This document shows positions 34,271 to 45,036 of a DNA stretch of 64,000 nucleotides, piece after piece; position 1 is the first letter of the stretch; each line of letters opens with the position of its first letter. The position numbers were made by a program, and so were the translations under genes. Source of the DNA: Ditylenchus dipsaci. Taxonomy: Eukaryota; Nematoda; Chromadorea; Rhabditida; Anguinidae. The stretch is from positions 62,001-126,000 of the forward strand of contig SADC01000238.1 of the NCBI GenBank assembly GCA_004194705.1, given 5' to 3'. A model generated the notes under the pieces. The model was not told the DNA's origin. It did no database searches and saw nothing but the letters and a program-made list of their open reading frames with translations.

Positions 34271-34519
34271 AAAATTTTGTATTCTGAGCTTTTGGCTCGG
34301 TCTCGAAAGTAGAGGTGAATTGCTGTAAGGAACTCAGGGTTCAAATCTCCCCTAGGGTATGATCTATTTATTTTAGCTATCTTTTTATTGGCCCAGAAAC
34401 TATCGATCATTGTATTGCGAATGGATTGCAAATATTTTCAGCACTTCTTTACTGTCAGAAAATGCCCTAATTTTGTGATTTCATGTGATTGACAGTATTG
34501 TGTAGGTTGGAATTGGGTA
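34270..34519 (+). repeat. Fragment of the dispersed repeat
   Basis: Contains 'aactatcgatcattg', 'ttcagcacttctttactgtcag' and 'ttttgtgatttcatgtga', in the order seen at 52810-52910 and 53460-53545. Confidence 0.5.
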
Positions 34520-34532
34520 TCGTTGAAGGTAT

Positions 34533-34712
34533 ACGACATTTCACCGCGGCGACATTTCACCGCCTACGACATTTCACCGCCGCGACATTTCACCGCGGGA
34601 CATTTCACCGCCTACGACATTTCACCGCCGCGACATTTCACCGCGGGACATTTCACCGCCTACGACATTTCACCGCCGGAAATTTCACCGCCTGCGACAT
34701 TTCACCGCCGCT
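34533..34712 (+). repeat. Left terminal array of CGACATTTCACCGCC units
   Basis: About ten units; the spacers between TTTCACCGC blocks alternate (cta, cgcga, ggga) and follow the same order as in the inverted array at the other end. The open frames here are repeat products. Confidence 0.85.
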
Positions 34713-35014
34713 ATAATGAACCGTCATTCATGCTGTATTAAAGGGTTCCATTCCGTCCAGGGTTCCATCCTATATGGTTATCTGTCCGGATCAACTGGTA
34801 TCAAACGAATCAACAAGTATCAATTGGTCAAAAAATAAAAACAATTTTTGTGCTCAATACGAGTATTACGATAACAATGACCTATTAATCAACGTTACAA
34901 GACCTCTTTATCTATGACACATTCCACACCTCACCCACCTTGGACCTTTCAACAAGACCTTCGAATGACAATTTCTTTATTAATTGTAATGAGAATAATA
35001 GCAAAAACACTAAT

Positions 35015-35640
35015 GGATTTAACTAATTTCTTTTTTTCTTGACAGCTTTCCAACTTGTAATTCTTGAAACATTTCCTTCCGAATGTGTTCCATATCCTCC
35101 TGCTGGAATGAAGGGCGAATCTCAAGGAGCGCTCATAGCAAATTGGCAGACGAAGACACCGCAATCACAACCATTTGTCTGCCGTGGCACACTCTGCAAA
35201 GAACTTAGCCAGTATCACTTTAAAATACCTTAAATACCTTGTCGTTCAGACCAAGCCAGTTTATCGGATCCATTGTTGAATGCTGATACATCGAAGACTT
35301 GACTTGCAAATACTCTCTAAAAAAATAGAGAACGATTCCAAACAAAATTCTAAGACTTTTACTTGATCAGCGTGAGACAACTGCTACCATCGCCATGCAA
35401 TGAGTCGTAATATAGCAGCCTTTTTTTTCATCCTGACTACCTGAGAAAAATGTTTTACGCAGGCTTAAAATCGACAAAAATATATACCACAGTGCCCAAT
35501 GATCCGCTCTGTGGATAGGAATCAATAAAACGTCACACGCAAAGATATCTTCTTTCTCATTCCATTCTTTCACAGAAGATGACCGGTTTCCTGAGAGCTT
35601 TTGATAGAATTGAGTACTGTAGACGATCACCTGCTCAAAA
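35015..35640 (-). pseudogene. Ulp1/SENP-like (C48) cysteine protease within the MULE
   Basis: Ulp1 proteases cleave SUMO or related modifiers. The catalytic set is visible in order: His in RADHWALWYI (about 35500), Asp in LLYYDSLHGDG (about 35408), and Gln/Cys in QTNGCDCGVFVCQF (about 35170). The opening VIVYSTQFYQKLSG and EDIFACDVLLIPIH are typical of the fold, and the end (QQEDMEHIRKEMFQELQ, then VGKLSRKKEIS) is the usual C-terminal helix. At least two introns of about 50 bp are plausible (after LTLIK and NDK). The frame breaks in an A8 run near 35425 and again near 35110, so as given it cannot be translated whole. It sits downstream of the transposase on the same strand and inside the element ends. 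Confidence 0.75.
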
Positions 35641-35779
35641 ATTCATGAATTTCACAATAACCGCAGAAAATAACCTTTGTTAGATAGGAATCTAATATCG
35701 AACGACGTTTTATGAGCTCCAAATAAAAGTTGACGAGATTGTCATTGATCCAACAACCTGGCTTAAGTCTGTTGAGGTC

Positions 35780-37790
35780 CTTCCTGTCAAGTCAATCCCG
35801 AATCGTGTGATAATGATTTGTTCGTCCAACTGACTGAGATCTAGCACATCTATATTTATAAAATTCAAATTCACATAAAGCCCATGTCAAAATTTTACCT
35901 CCTGCATGATTCCGTTTGTCTTCTCGCACTTGTTTATTAACTATCAACAATTCCTCTTCTTCTTGCGCTTCCGGAAGCTGATAAGGACCTTGCGCCATTC
36001 GGAAATTGTAGGCAATACCTGACAGATAATCCATAGGGACGATTTCTTCCCATGCTTTGACCGCCTGCTTTACTAACGTAAGCATTCTTTCATCCGCCAT
36101 TCGATATTTTTTTGGCTTGATAGGTGGTTCATGACCGAGAACCATTTCGTTATAAGCCTCGTCAATTCTCGCTGTACAAGCTTAAAGTAAAGCAAATTTT
36201 TAAAATTAAAATCCCTATTTAAAAGATACTTTCATTGAATCGATAAATCTCCATAAATTCGGATGACAAACTCCCAATTCGCAGGCTACTTTCCGATGAT
36301 GAGCTTCTGAAATTGAGTTAGCTACTAACTGATTATTATTCTTCAAGATTATACCAGCATAGTTGTTAGTCCTGTTTTCACCCTCTTCATTCTTTGGACG
36401 AGATTCCACGAATCTATAGGAAATCGAGCTGTTTTACGAATTCCATTCGGTTGCATCGGACCTAAATTCAAAGAAAAAACATATCACAAAAGAGATAGTG
36501 ATTACCAAGATAGTAGTTCTCGAACCAATCAAGAATTGAACTCAAAGAGGCTGGAAGATTCTTTTTCAGTAATGCAAAGCCTCATCAAGGTGCAAAATGG
36601 GAACACATGCTAACGCTACAATTTTGCGACACTGAAATTAGGTGATAATTTACTGTTAAAGTTTTAATGACGTACCTCGTGAGAAAATCATACCGAACAG
36701 AAAGACCTTCTTTTTCAAGATGCTTATATAGGTTAGAGCAGAGGTGCAATAACAACCATCAATCGAAACGTCTTCCCATTCTCCACGTGCTGCATTCTGA
36801 ATGGCTAACTCATAGTCACAAGAGATTCTTTGAGGGTAAGGAAACACTTGATGCAGCATTTGAAAGAATATTCTATATGTGATGGCCTTTTATTTGGAAG
36901 CAAAGCTGTTGCAATAGGAAACACGTATTCATTTCTCTTGGCAAGAACCAGAAGACTGTAGCAGAGAATTTCGATAATAAAGCCAATGGGTGAAATAAAA
37001 AAAAGAACTTGTTCAAATAGAGGAGGTGAAATTCGGAATGTCCCATCAAATACATTTCTGACTGTTGACATCCACTGAGTGTAGCTTTTCCGGCCAAATA
37101 TGAAAATTCTTCCTCCAATCACTTTGTTGTAACCTGAATCTGCTAGCAGCCCTTGTCAGGCTCACGGCCATAGACAGCTTCATAAACTCGGTACGCCTCA
37201 GGAATAGTTATACTCTGAAACAGACACCTGTGATCCATACCGTTTATATGTGAAATACCTCCAAGCAAGTAGGAATAGCAGGAGGCTTGCAGTCTTCGGA
37301 ATCTGTTCTGGCTCTTTGGATACCTCGCTTCCTAGCTTTGACTTTGGGCAGCTCGTCTTGAACTCCGGAGATTCTTACTTTATTTCGAACATTTGCCAAT
37401 ATTTCTCCTGTTCGCTACAATAATTTGATCAAAAGTCGATAATAATAGAAAGATTACCATGGTGGTGGTTGTAGCTAAACGTTTTCTTCATTCCTCATGG
37501 CAGTAGCAGCAATATGAGACGGATTTGACTCGCACCCATGACCTGTCACCATCCTTAAGCATAAAATTCTGTAATAAATTGACACAACCAGAATAATTTA
37601 CTTTATGAACTTTCCTCTTCATGAACCAAGCCCTTCCTTTACAGCCTATTGTCCGCTTATCGCACTCTGCCAAATCTTCCCTTCGTTAGAACCCTTGAGA
37701 TTGCGATTCTTGACGTACATCCTTCCTTCATGTTCGTACTTTTTTGAGCCTCTGTTTGATAAAGTAGCGTACGGTCTTTTTAGTATGTCA
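35780..37790 (-). pseudogene. MULE transposase with N-terminal FLYWCH finger
   Basis: Read on the minus strand, pieces in order are: FLYWCH-like KYEHEGRMYVKN, KIW and ECDKRTIGCKGRAW (about 37740-37600, frameshift after KIW); EAYRVYEAVYGREPDKG (about 37200-37150); the catalytic-core VFDGTFRISPPLFEQ (about 37050); VFPIATALLPNKRP (about 36900); RISCDYELAIQNAARGEW followed by DGCY (about 36820-36760), giving the second Asp; and RTNNYAG, then HPNLWRFIDS (about 36350-36230). The C-terminal helical part ends about 35790 (KYRMADERMLTLVKQAV). The third catalytic acid, expected near TNNYAE, is not seen. Several short introns and at least one frame break are present. Confidence 0.78.
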
Positions 37791-37882
37791 TCCATTTACA
37801 ATTTCTGACTGAAAAAATAATTATAAAACAGAAAAAAATGTTTCTCAGAGCTTTATAAGGAGCTAGGATAAGTAATTTTCAT

Positions 37883-38010
37883 AACGGCGGTGAAATGTCG
37901 CAGGCGGTGAAATGTCCGGCGGTGAAATGTCGTAGGCGGTGAAATGTCTCGCGGTGAATGTCGCGGCGGTGAAATGTCGTAGGCGGTGAAATGTCGCCGC
38001 GGTGAAATGT
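37883..38010 (-). repeat. Right terminal array of the MULE
   Basis: About nine GGCGGTGAAATGTCG units, the inverse of the array at 34533-34712, with matching spacer order. One unit has lost an A (GGTGAATGTCG). Confidence 0.85.
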
Positions 38011-38229
38011 CCATTCCCTCGTTGAATGTCTCTTGAATTCGGTCTGTAATTTAATATCATTTTTTTTATGATAACTCAAACGAAAGCCTAAAATCTTGGC
38101 TACATTTAAGCATATGAAATGTGTGACTTGCAGGAAAATTCGGCCAATATTAATCAACCCAGCCAAAGAAAGCCCCGAAAACAATCGATTTTCAGGTATT
38201 TAGCCTATCTTAGACTGTAAATAATATCC

Positions 38230-38615
38230 GCTAGGTGTGTAACCTTGCGCTGATAATTCTGTCGGACATCCAAGAGTGTGTATAATGTATAATGCATATA
38301 GAGTCTTTTTTGCCTGCCCTAGTCCTGTTTGCAACCAGGAGCTAAAACCCAGATGCTACCTGTTATAATTCTTGGCACCGTAAAACGGCAAAACCGGTAG
38401 GAGACCTGCCTCACCTTTAACAGCTCTTGACAGTTAGACCCGATCCCCCATGGGCCAGGGTTGGCCTCAATAGCTTCCCCTAATCAGCCTGTGCTTCAGC
38501 AAAAAAGACTCTTCAGCAAATAAAGACAGCCTTAGAGGCATAATCACCAACAAGTGCATTGCCTCTTTCCCTGGTTTCATCAAGCCCATGTTTTAAAAAA
38601 ACAAAAACAAAAAAA
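38230..38615 (+). repeat. Retroposon-like segment with A-rich tail
   Basis: A GC-richer, non-palindromic block that ends in TTTTAAAAAAACAAAAACAAA. It contains 'ctcttgacagttagacccga' and AATAAAG. 'Catatagagtctttttt' resembles 62205-62230. Possibly SINE-derived; no A or B box identified. Confidence 0.35.
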
Positions 38616-38882
38616 GACTCAATTAATTTGAGATCACTTTAAATTTTTTTGCCATATAGAAAAAGATTCCGAAAAAGATTCCGAGAATTAAGAGCAATTA
38701 AAATTTTTTTTGTCATATATAACCATGCTTCCAAGATATTTATTCAATATTTTCAAGAAAAAACCACTATCTCACTTTGAATCTAACACTCGTTCTAACT
38801 CAGTTTTCAACGCTTTTCACAATGCTGTTTTTCGTTTTTTCAAATACCCTTTTAATTGTTGAGCAAATCATAAAAACAGTGT

Positions 38883-38890
38883 GCAACGAC
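38883..38890 (+). repeat. hAT target-site duplication GCAACGAC
   Basis: Identical to 41218-41225 on the other side of the element. Confidence 0.92.
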
Positions 38891-41217
38891 CAGTGTTTCA
38901 AAAATGGAATGGAAAATGGAATATTCCATATTCCATTATAGAAATGGAATGGAATTCCATTCCACCTTCAAAATGGAATGGAATTCGGATTCCATTCCAT
39001 TTTCGGGACAAAATGGAATGGATTTGAATTCCATTCCATTTTGTCTTGAAAATGGAATGGAATTTAAATTCCATTCCATTTCGAGGGTGGAATGGAATTC
39101 CATTCCATTTCCATAATGGAATATGGAATATTCATTCCATTTTTAGTGGATGGAACTACTCCATATTCTGTTATATTTTCAATTGAATGGATCTGTTACT
39201 TTTTCTAATGAATATGCAGTTGTTTATTGGTTGCTGAATTGTCACTGCTCTTTAGGCTTTCAAAATGAGTGCAGAAATTTCCCCTGGTCAGTCTTCAGCA
39301 AAGAAGCGGTTTCAAGTCTGGATTACAGTCGATGAGCTTACAGATGAATTCGGCGAAAAGATCGTAAAATGCAAAGAATGTTCTAAGGTAAGACTTCTAA
39401 CACTTTATTATAAATATTAAGTTTTGTGCAGGTTTTTACTAATCCGGATGCTACATCGATAGTCTTCATCAGAATTCGAAGCATATGTCTGGAGAGAAGA
39501 GACGGAAAAATATCACAACGGAACCGAATTCTAACAACAAGTTTGTGCTTTTGCTGACTATTATATGCTATTCTTGCTTTTTAGAAATTCCAAGATTCGA
39601 AGGGCTTTAGCTGCAGTCATGGCAATTCCAGCAATCTCAATAAACAGCTTTCTGAATCCTTTGGTGCATAAGCTATTTCATGAGCTCAATCCCAACTTTC
39701 CAGTAGTTTTCTTGCTAATTATTGACGATATTTTTTATCGCTGTTCAGTTTCCATCAAGCTTCGCTGCACTTAAAAATCTGGTTTTGGATGAATTTGACA
39801 GCACTAAAAAGCTATTGCGCAGACAATTCGAAGGCATGCGACAAAGATGTTCTATCACCTGTGATATTTGGTGCGACAGTGCTCTACAGAATTCATACTT
39901 GGTAAATTACGTTTTTTGTGTTCTCTTAATTTCAAAAAAAATCAAGAGGTTTCTTTAAGTGGTAACACTTTATTATTGTGCACTAATTCAGTGCTCAAGC
40001 GTTATTTTCTTGGATTGAGCAAGTTGAGTGGATCTCATACCGGTGCTATGGTGCGCCGCGAAGTCGAACAGATTCTGGCAGATTACGGCCTTTCACTCAA
40101 GCAGGTGTACAAAGTGGTTACTGATGGCGTAAGCAATATGGTCAATGCTTTCAAAGAAGAAATCGAAAGTTTGTTTTTTCTTCGGCAAGGTTTCACTATT
40201 CTATGATCAAATTTTCAGTGATGGTTGACCCGATTTGGCTCGAGGAAATTGATGAAGTTGCTACGGGAAACGAGGAAGCTTTCGGATTTGACGAGGATTT
40301 TTTTGATGACAGTGTTGAACTAAATGTGACGTTAGTTTTATCTTTGTACTCTTAATGAGTTTCAGTTTGAAAGGTTTAGAACAGCTTTGCCTATCTTTTG
40401 GCAATTCGAAATTGATACTCTAAAATATTGGACAAGTCTTCTCGAATCAGTACGCTATTATCTTTCATCTTTTCTGTTTCATAAATCTGACGTTTAGGAA
40501 GCTAAAGTGGTTGCAATCTTGGCACTAGAAGTCCTTACTGTTCCTGCAGCAAGTGCACCGGTGGAGCGTATTTTCTCTCAAGCTGGCTTGGCTACAAGAA
40601 CTCACCGCAACAAGACATATTTTCTGCTTTTGAATTCCTAATTAGTTGTACATTGTAATAGTTTCGCGAAAGATATTGAATAAAACATTGAAAATAATGA
40701 GCGAGTATGATATGCGAAAAGTGTATTTGTTTAAGGTGAGAGATGGAACAGTGACCAAAATAGTAACAGAGCAGCCTGAATAATACTGAATGTCTAGTTA
40801 TTCCTACTTAATCATAACCTTTCTATCGAATACGTAGAAAAAAGTGTATGGATAAGAATAGATTACAGAACGGAATGAAGTGGTTCCATTCCATTTTTAA
40901 AATTGGAATGGAAAATGAAATACACCATTGGAAAAATGGAATGGAATATTCCATATTCCATTATGGAAATGGAATGGAATTCCATTCCACCTACAAAATG
41001 GAATGGAATTTAATTCCATTCCATTTTCAAGACAAAATGGAATGGAATTTAAATTCCATTCCATTTTCAAGACAAAATGGAATGGAATTTAAATTCCATT
41101 CCATTTTGAGCCAAAATGGAATGGAATTTGAATTCCATTCCATTTTGAGGGTGGAATGGAATGGAATCCATTTTTGCATGGAATATTCCATTTTCCATTC
41201 CATTTTTGAAAACACTG
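38891..41217 (+). mobile_element. hAT transposon with transposase gene and palindromic ends
   Basis: Ends CAGTGTTTCAAAAATGGAAT and, inverted, CAGTGTTTTCAAAAATGG; flanked by exact GCAACGAC octamers. Both subterminal regions (38902-39140 and 40875-41200) are arrays of the palindromic word GGAATGGAATTCCATTCC with short spacers (ttcaagacaaaa). In many hAT elements subterminal repeats bind the transposase; that role is inferred here. The central gene is internally deleted. Confidence 0.93.
39265..40641 (+). pseudogene. hAT transposase, BED finger to hATC domain, internally deleted
   Basis: Begins MSAEISPGQSSAKKRFQVWI (ATG 39265) with the first half of a BED zinc finger (VKCKECSK) and, in the next exon, QNSKHMSGEKRRK. 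The catalytic core follows: NPNFP, then SFAALKNLVLDEF, CSITCDIWCDSALQNSYL (first Asp) and YGLSLKQVYKVVTDGVSNMV (second Asp). The C-terminal dimerisation domain is clear: LALEVLTVPAASAPVERIFS, ending NS and TAA at 40639-40641. The large alpha-helical insertion domain and the third catalytic acid, normally between NMVNAF and the C-terminus, are missing. The coding total is about half the usual 600 residues. Introns end in TTTTTAG/TTTCAG. Confidence 0.85.
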
Positions 41218-41225
41218 GCAACGAC

Positions 41226-41900
41226 CCTAATTTTTATACATAAAATTGCTGGTTTTTTATGTGGTTTTAGTGTCAAATTGTTTTGGCTTTATTTTGTTAA
41301 AATTGGCGTGTTGTCTTGCGAGTCCTTGCATTTGTTCTGTTGCGTCATTCCCGCTGATCATTTTGGTATATTATAGGCCAGACTTTCTTTGAAATTTTGA
41401 CAGAGAATAAGCCTAACAAGTTCTGCTTCAAAAATCACTATTAGAAATTACCATTTTTTTAAATTGGCGCCTTTTCTTTTTTGCGGTGATTTTATGAGAT
41501 GGAAATCGAACCATGACCACTCCCAGAGCCGAAATTAGCCGCAAAAAGTCCGATTTTTGAAAAATTTGATTTTTTGTATTTTAAATTATTTTTTTGAAAA
41601 TTTTGAACATATACAGGCGTGTAATATGTCATTCGAAAGCCCTTTCAATTCGCTTCAAAATATTGTGAAGATTAAAAAGAGTGTCTACAAAAAGTGCCAT
41701 TTATGGCTGTTTGAATGTTGAGCATGTATCCGAAAATGATAGTTTTTTTCAATCGCGTTTTTGACCCATTTCAAAACTATAACTTACTTAGCAACCATAT
41801 ACTCAAAATGTTTGGCATACTCCGTAGAGTTAAAAGATACCAAACCTCCAGGTCGTATTGGACGTGTTAATGAACTATGCTTCAATGTTGCGCTTTTATA
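41226..41900. other. Spacer without identified content
   Basis: AT-rich, no gene signal. It belongs to the region separating the two halves of the prolyl oligopeptidase-like pseudogene. Confidence 0.4.
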
Positions 41901-42199
41901 CGTTGACGCGCTTTTAATTGTTTGCTTTTCAGATGAGTTTTTTTGTAGCATCGATTTTTTTGGAAAGATTTCGTCCAATGAAGCAAAATGTGGAGCGTGC
42001 AGCAATGTCATCAAGATGTCGGGTGGTATCATAAAGGTCTTGTCGTACACGCACGGACTCACGAGGAATATGCATCAAAGCGCAAGCAGATGGAAGAGAA
42101 GCAAGTAGCGCAAGCAAATTTTATGGATAAGTTTATGAAGGTTTTGCTCAAAGGTATTCTTTGTTTATTACTTCAATAAGTTGCTTGTTATGTTCTCGT

Positions 42200-42607
42200 C
42201 AGTGTTTTCAAAAGTCACACTATCACACTTGGGTCATACTAACTTCACCGACTTTTTTATCTGAAATTTTGTTTTCGGTTCCAGATGTTTTTATTACCAT
42301 TTTGTAGCTGAGATTCGTCCCTATCGATTGAGTGGTCAAACACCCCAGTTGAAAATAGTTTTTGACAAAATCACAGCAAGTGTGACTTTAAAATCACACC
42401 TTTTCACAAAAAGTGTGATTTTAAAGTCACACTTGATGTGATTTTGCCAAAAACTATTTTCAACTGGGTGTTTGATCACTCAATCGATAGGGACGAATCT
42501 CAGCTACAAAATGGTATAAAACATCTGAAACCGAAAACAAATTTCAGATATAAAGGTCGGTGAAGTTAGTGTGACCCAAGTGTGATAGTGTGATTTTGAA
42601 AACACTG
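42200..42607. mobile_element. hAT-like MITE, TSD GTTCTCGT/GTTTTCGT
   Basis: Tips CAGTGTTTTCAAAAGTCACA and, inverted, CAGTGTTTTCAAAATCACAC; flanking octamers match at seven of eight bases. The private word is TGTGACTTTAAAATCACAC near 42385-42430. A relative of 14887-16000, sharing 'cattttgtagctgagat' and 'atcgattgantggtcaaacac'. Confidence 0.85.
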
Positions 42608-42725
42608 GTTTTCGTATTTTCTTTAGGAGAACAGTCGTTGAACAAGAACGTCGTGCATCTTATTGCCTGGGCCAACCTACTATTTCTTATCGTGGAACAG
42701 CCTACTTACAAGCCTATACTTGCAT

Positions 42726-42800
42726 CGAGTGGAATGGTTATAGTCACATCGAGTGGGGTGGTTATAGTCATATCGAGTGGGGTGACTATATTCATATTTA
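42726..42800 (+). repeat. Three 24-bp tandem units
   Basis: CATCGAGTGGRRTGGTTATAGT-like unit three times head to tail, the last diverged. Confidence 0.75.
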
Positions 42801-43479
42801 GCCGTATTTTCTGTCGCAAGTGATGTCTACGACTATTGGATGAGTAATGTGATGCCGGAAAAGGCTGAGATGTTGGTTTGTCGACGTTTTCACAGTTTTT
42901 CAATAGTGGGTAATGTATAAGCACTTTGAGTATATAAAGCTAGAAAACAATCCAAAAAAATTCCGTAATCGAGTTTGCCTATTTTATTATATATTATAGA
43001 TAAAACACCTTACGTTTTGATTGTTTGGCAACCACAAAAAGATGTTGGAGTAACAAAGTGTCTCCTGACTTCACACAATTGTTCCATAATACTGTCATCC
43101 CTGACATGTTCTGGCAATTCCAAGATGATGGCATCAGACATTTGAATTTTTGTTTCTATTTCGTTTTTACAATATATTTATTTTTCTTAAGAAAATTATT
43201 TACCATTTTCTTTATCCTCTTGACAAATTGAATAACTCGATGAATAAATTCGAGTGGTCTTAAGTAACTCGCCGTTGAATAAATCACTGTGCCTGCTGTA
43301 TCATTTAATTGGAAAAAATCGAAATGTGACACATGTTCCGTTGAACAATTAATTTTAAAAAGTGTGGCTTTTGCGTTGATATCAAAAAGATACAAATTTT
43401 TCTGCAAATTAATTTTCAGGAGCAGTGCAATTAGTGATTGTAAAATTTGACTGAAAAAGTTAATGGAGAAAGCTTTTGC

Positions 43480-44082
43480 ATGCGAAAGTTTTCTCGACAC
43501 GAAAATCAAAGAATGTTTGAGCAGCTGTGAAATGACAGCACCTCAAGTGCACCCCATCACCAAAGAGTATGAGTTCTCTAAGCCTAAAAATGCTTATAGA
43601 ACTCATACTCTTTGGAGGAGAGGGTGCAGTTGGGGTTTTACTGTTTGAAATGTGATATATTGACTTTTTGTGAACCGTAAAACCTCTAATTAGATACAAG
43701 GGCGACAATTAGAATAAAATAAAATTTTTAAATCTTGAAATACTCATATATTTTCGATTTTCCAGTCAAATTTATGTCTGTAAAAATGCTTTGTAAAGCT
43801 CGTCAAGGCTCATCAGGCATTTTTTACAGAGAAAAAGTTGACTGGAAAATCAAAAATATATGAGCATTACGAGATTTGAAAATTTGAAATTTTGGGTAAC
43901 AATATTTAATGATGAAAGTGGATGATTTAAAAAAAACGATCGGCGAAATCGGAATCCTTGCAATATTCGCAACCAGACTGTCAAAACAAAACTGGTAAAA
44001 AATTTCGAAAATTGAGCTCAAAAAGTGTCAGACCCAAGGCGGAACGAACTTTTGGGGTGTAAACTATATCGAGAGTCGACTG
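43480..44082. repeat. Two palindromes and a solo pogo-like arm
   Basis: 43555-43620: 'accaaagagtatgagttct' mirrored by 'agaactcatactctttgg'. 43735-43885: 'ctcatatattttcgattttccagtcaa' and its inverse. 43935-44082: a right half of the pogo-like family ending AGAGTCGACTG beside TA, with the 'cggaatccttgcaata' and AACGAACTTTTGGGG arms; the left half is absent. Confidence 0.6.
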
Positions 44083-44087
44083 TATCC

Positions 44088-44770
44088 GCCCAGTCTCTAA
44101 TAAGCGCTCACCATAAGGCCGCTTTACTACATCGTTTACACAAAAAAACAGAAAATTTTGGAAATTATGTCTTGTACGCATTTTTTTCAAATCTACCACT
44201 TTTATCAGGGGTTTTATTTCGATATTGATTGTCTTTGGTGCGAAAAAGATCTCTTTTGTAGCAAATTTACTTTTTTTCGGCGGTAGTTGCAATTATAATT
44301 TTTAATGAAACATAATTCACTGCAACATTTCTGTAAAATGTAGAACAAAAGGTATAAGTGATAAGTGAGGCAGGAAAAATGATTTGCTCAATACTTTTAC
44401 CTTTTGCCAACATTTTTTAAAGCAATTTTGCAATAAATATTACTTCATCAGAAACTCGGATTGGAGCGCTACCAGATAGTGTTTTCACTTTTGAAAAAAG
44501 GTCGAAAAAATTGAACAGAAAACCGCAAGCGAAATTTGCCCAAAAAATTAAGTAAATTTTTCACCAAGAAAAATTATTTTCGCACCAAAAAATCAATAAC
44601 CGTTTTATTTTAGTTTGTTCATTAATTTGTGTGATGTATAAAAATTAGGTAGTGAAATTTTCGTTCTTATCTCAGAGTTGAAAAAGGAGCGCCTGGTCTT
44701 TAATAAGCACCCACCCCCTAGGGGGTTGAAAAATAAGCGCCCATGCGCGCTTATTAGAATAAATACGGTA
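44088..44770. repeat. Composite: TACCGTATTT-type right end around a constant-centre palindrome
   Basis: 44090-44110 has CTCTAATAAGCGCTCACC without its TACCGTATTT tip, and 44735-44770 has GCGCGCTTATTAGAATAAAT ending in ACGGTA. Between lies a palindrome (44200-44590) with 'ttggtgcgaaaaagat' arms and a decayed centre. Confidence 0.5.
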
Positions 44771-45036
44771 TTTGTTGTTTGTGATGTGCATGTTCGTAGG
44801 GTCTTTCGTACGCTGAGTGAAATAGCGTTTACAGTATTTCGAATATAAAATACATGGTTTTTTTTATTTATTTTGCATTGAATTTCCTAAAATGTCATAT
44901 CATTTTGTGTATTTCGAGACACTCCGCCTGCAGAAGTTATTCCTTTAAAAATAGAAAGAAAAGTTTCTACCTGACCATATTGTTCGAACACGTGAAAATA
45001 ACATATTTGGTAACTCCCATCAACTTAATTAGTATA

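Larger units (their letters stand above)
34529..38018 (-). mobile_element. Mutator-like element (MULE) with Ulp1 protease gene
   Basis: A 3.5-kb element. Near-identical 9-bp flanks TCGTTGAAG (34520-34528) and TCGTTGAAT (38019-38027) fit the MULE target-duplication length. Each end is an array of about 15-bp units around CGACATTTCACCGCC: about ten on the left (34533-34712) and about nine on the right (37883-38010) in inverted orientation. Inside, the minus strand encodes a FLYWCH/MULE transposase and then a Ulp1-type protease. Both reading frames are damaged, so this copy is probably not autonomous. Confidence 0.85.
41920..42830 (+). pseudogene. Second hAT transposase fragment, interrupted
   Basis: 41935-42160 encodes a BED finger: SSNEAKCGACSNVIKMSGG with the first Cys pair and, after a one-base frame change, LVVHARTHEEYASKRK with the histidines, then EEKQVAQANFMDKFMK. 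After the MITE at 42200-42607 the frame resumes with EQSLNKNVVHLIAWANLLFL, then IVEQPTYKP, which fits the hAT region after the finger. Nothing downstream matches the catalytic core. A decayed copy unrelated to the one at 39265. Confidence 0.55.

Noticed and set aside
34489..34741. Open frames with HFTAYDISPPR-type repeats
   Set aside because: Products of the terminal tandem array of the MULE, not a gene.
40848..41243. 131-residue open frame rich in NGMEFEFHSI
   Set aside because: Translation of the GGAATGGAATTCC subterminal array of the hAT element.
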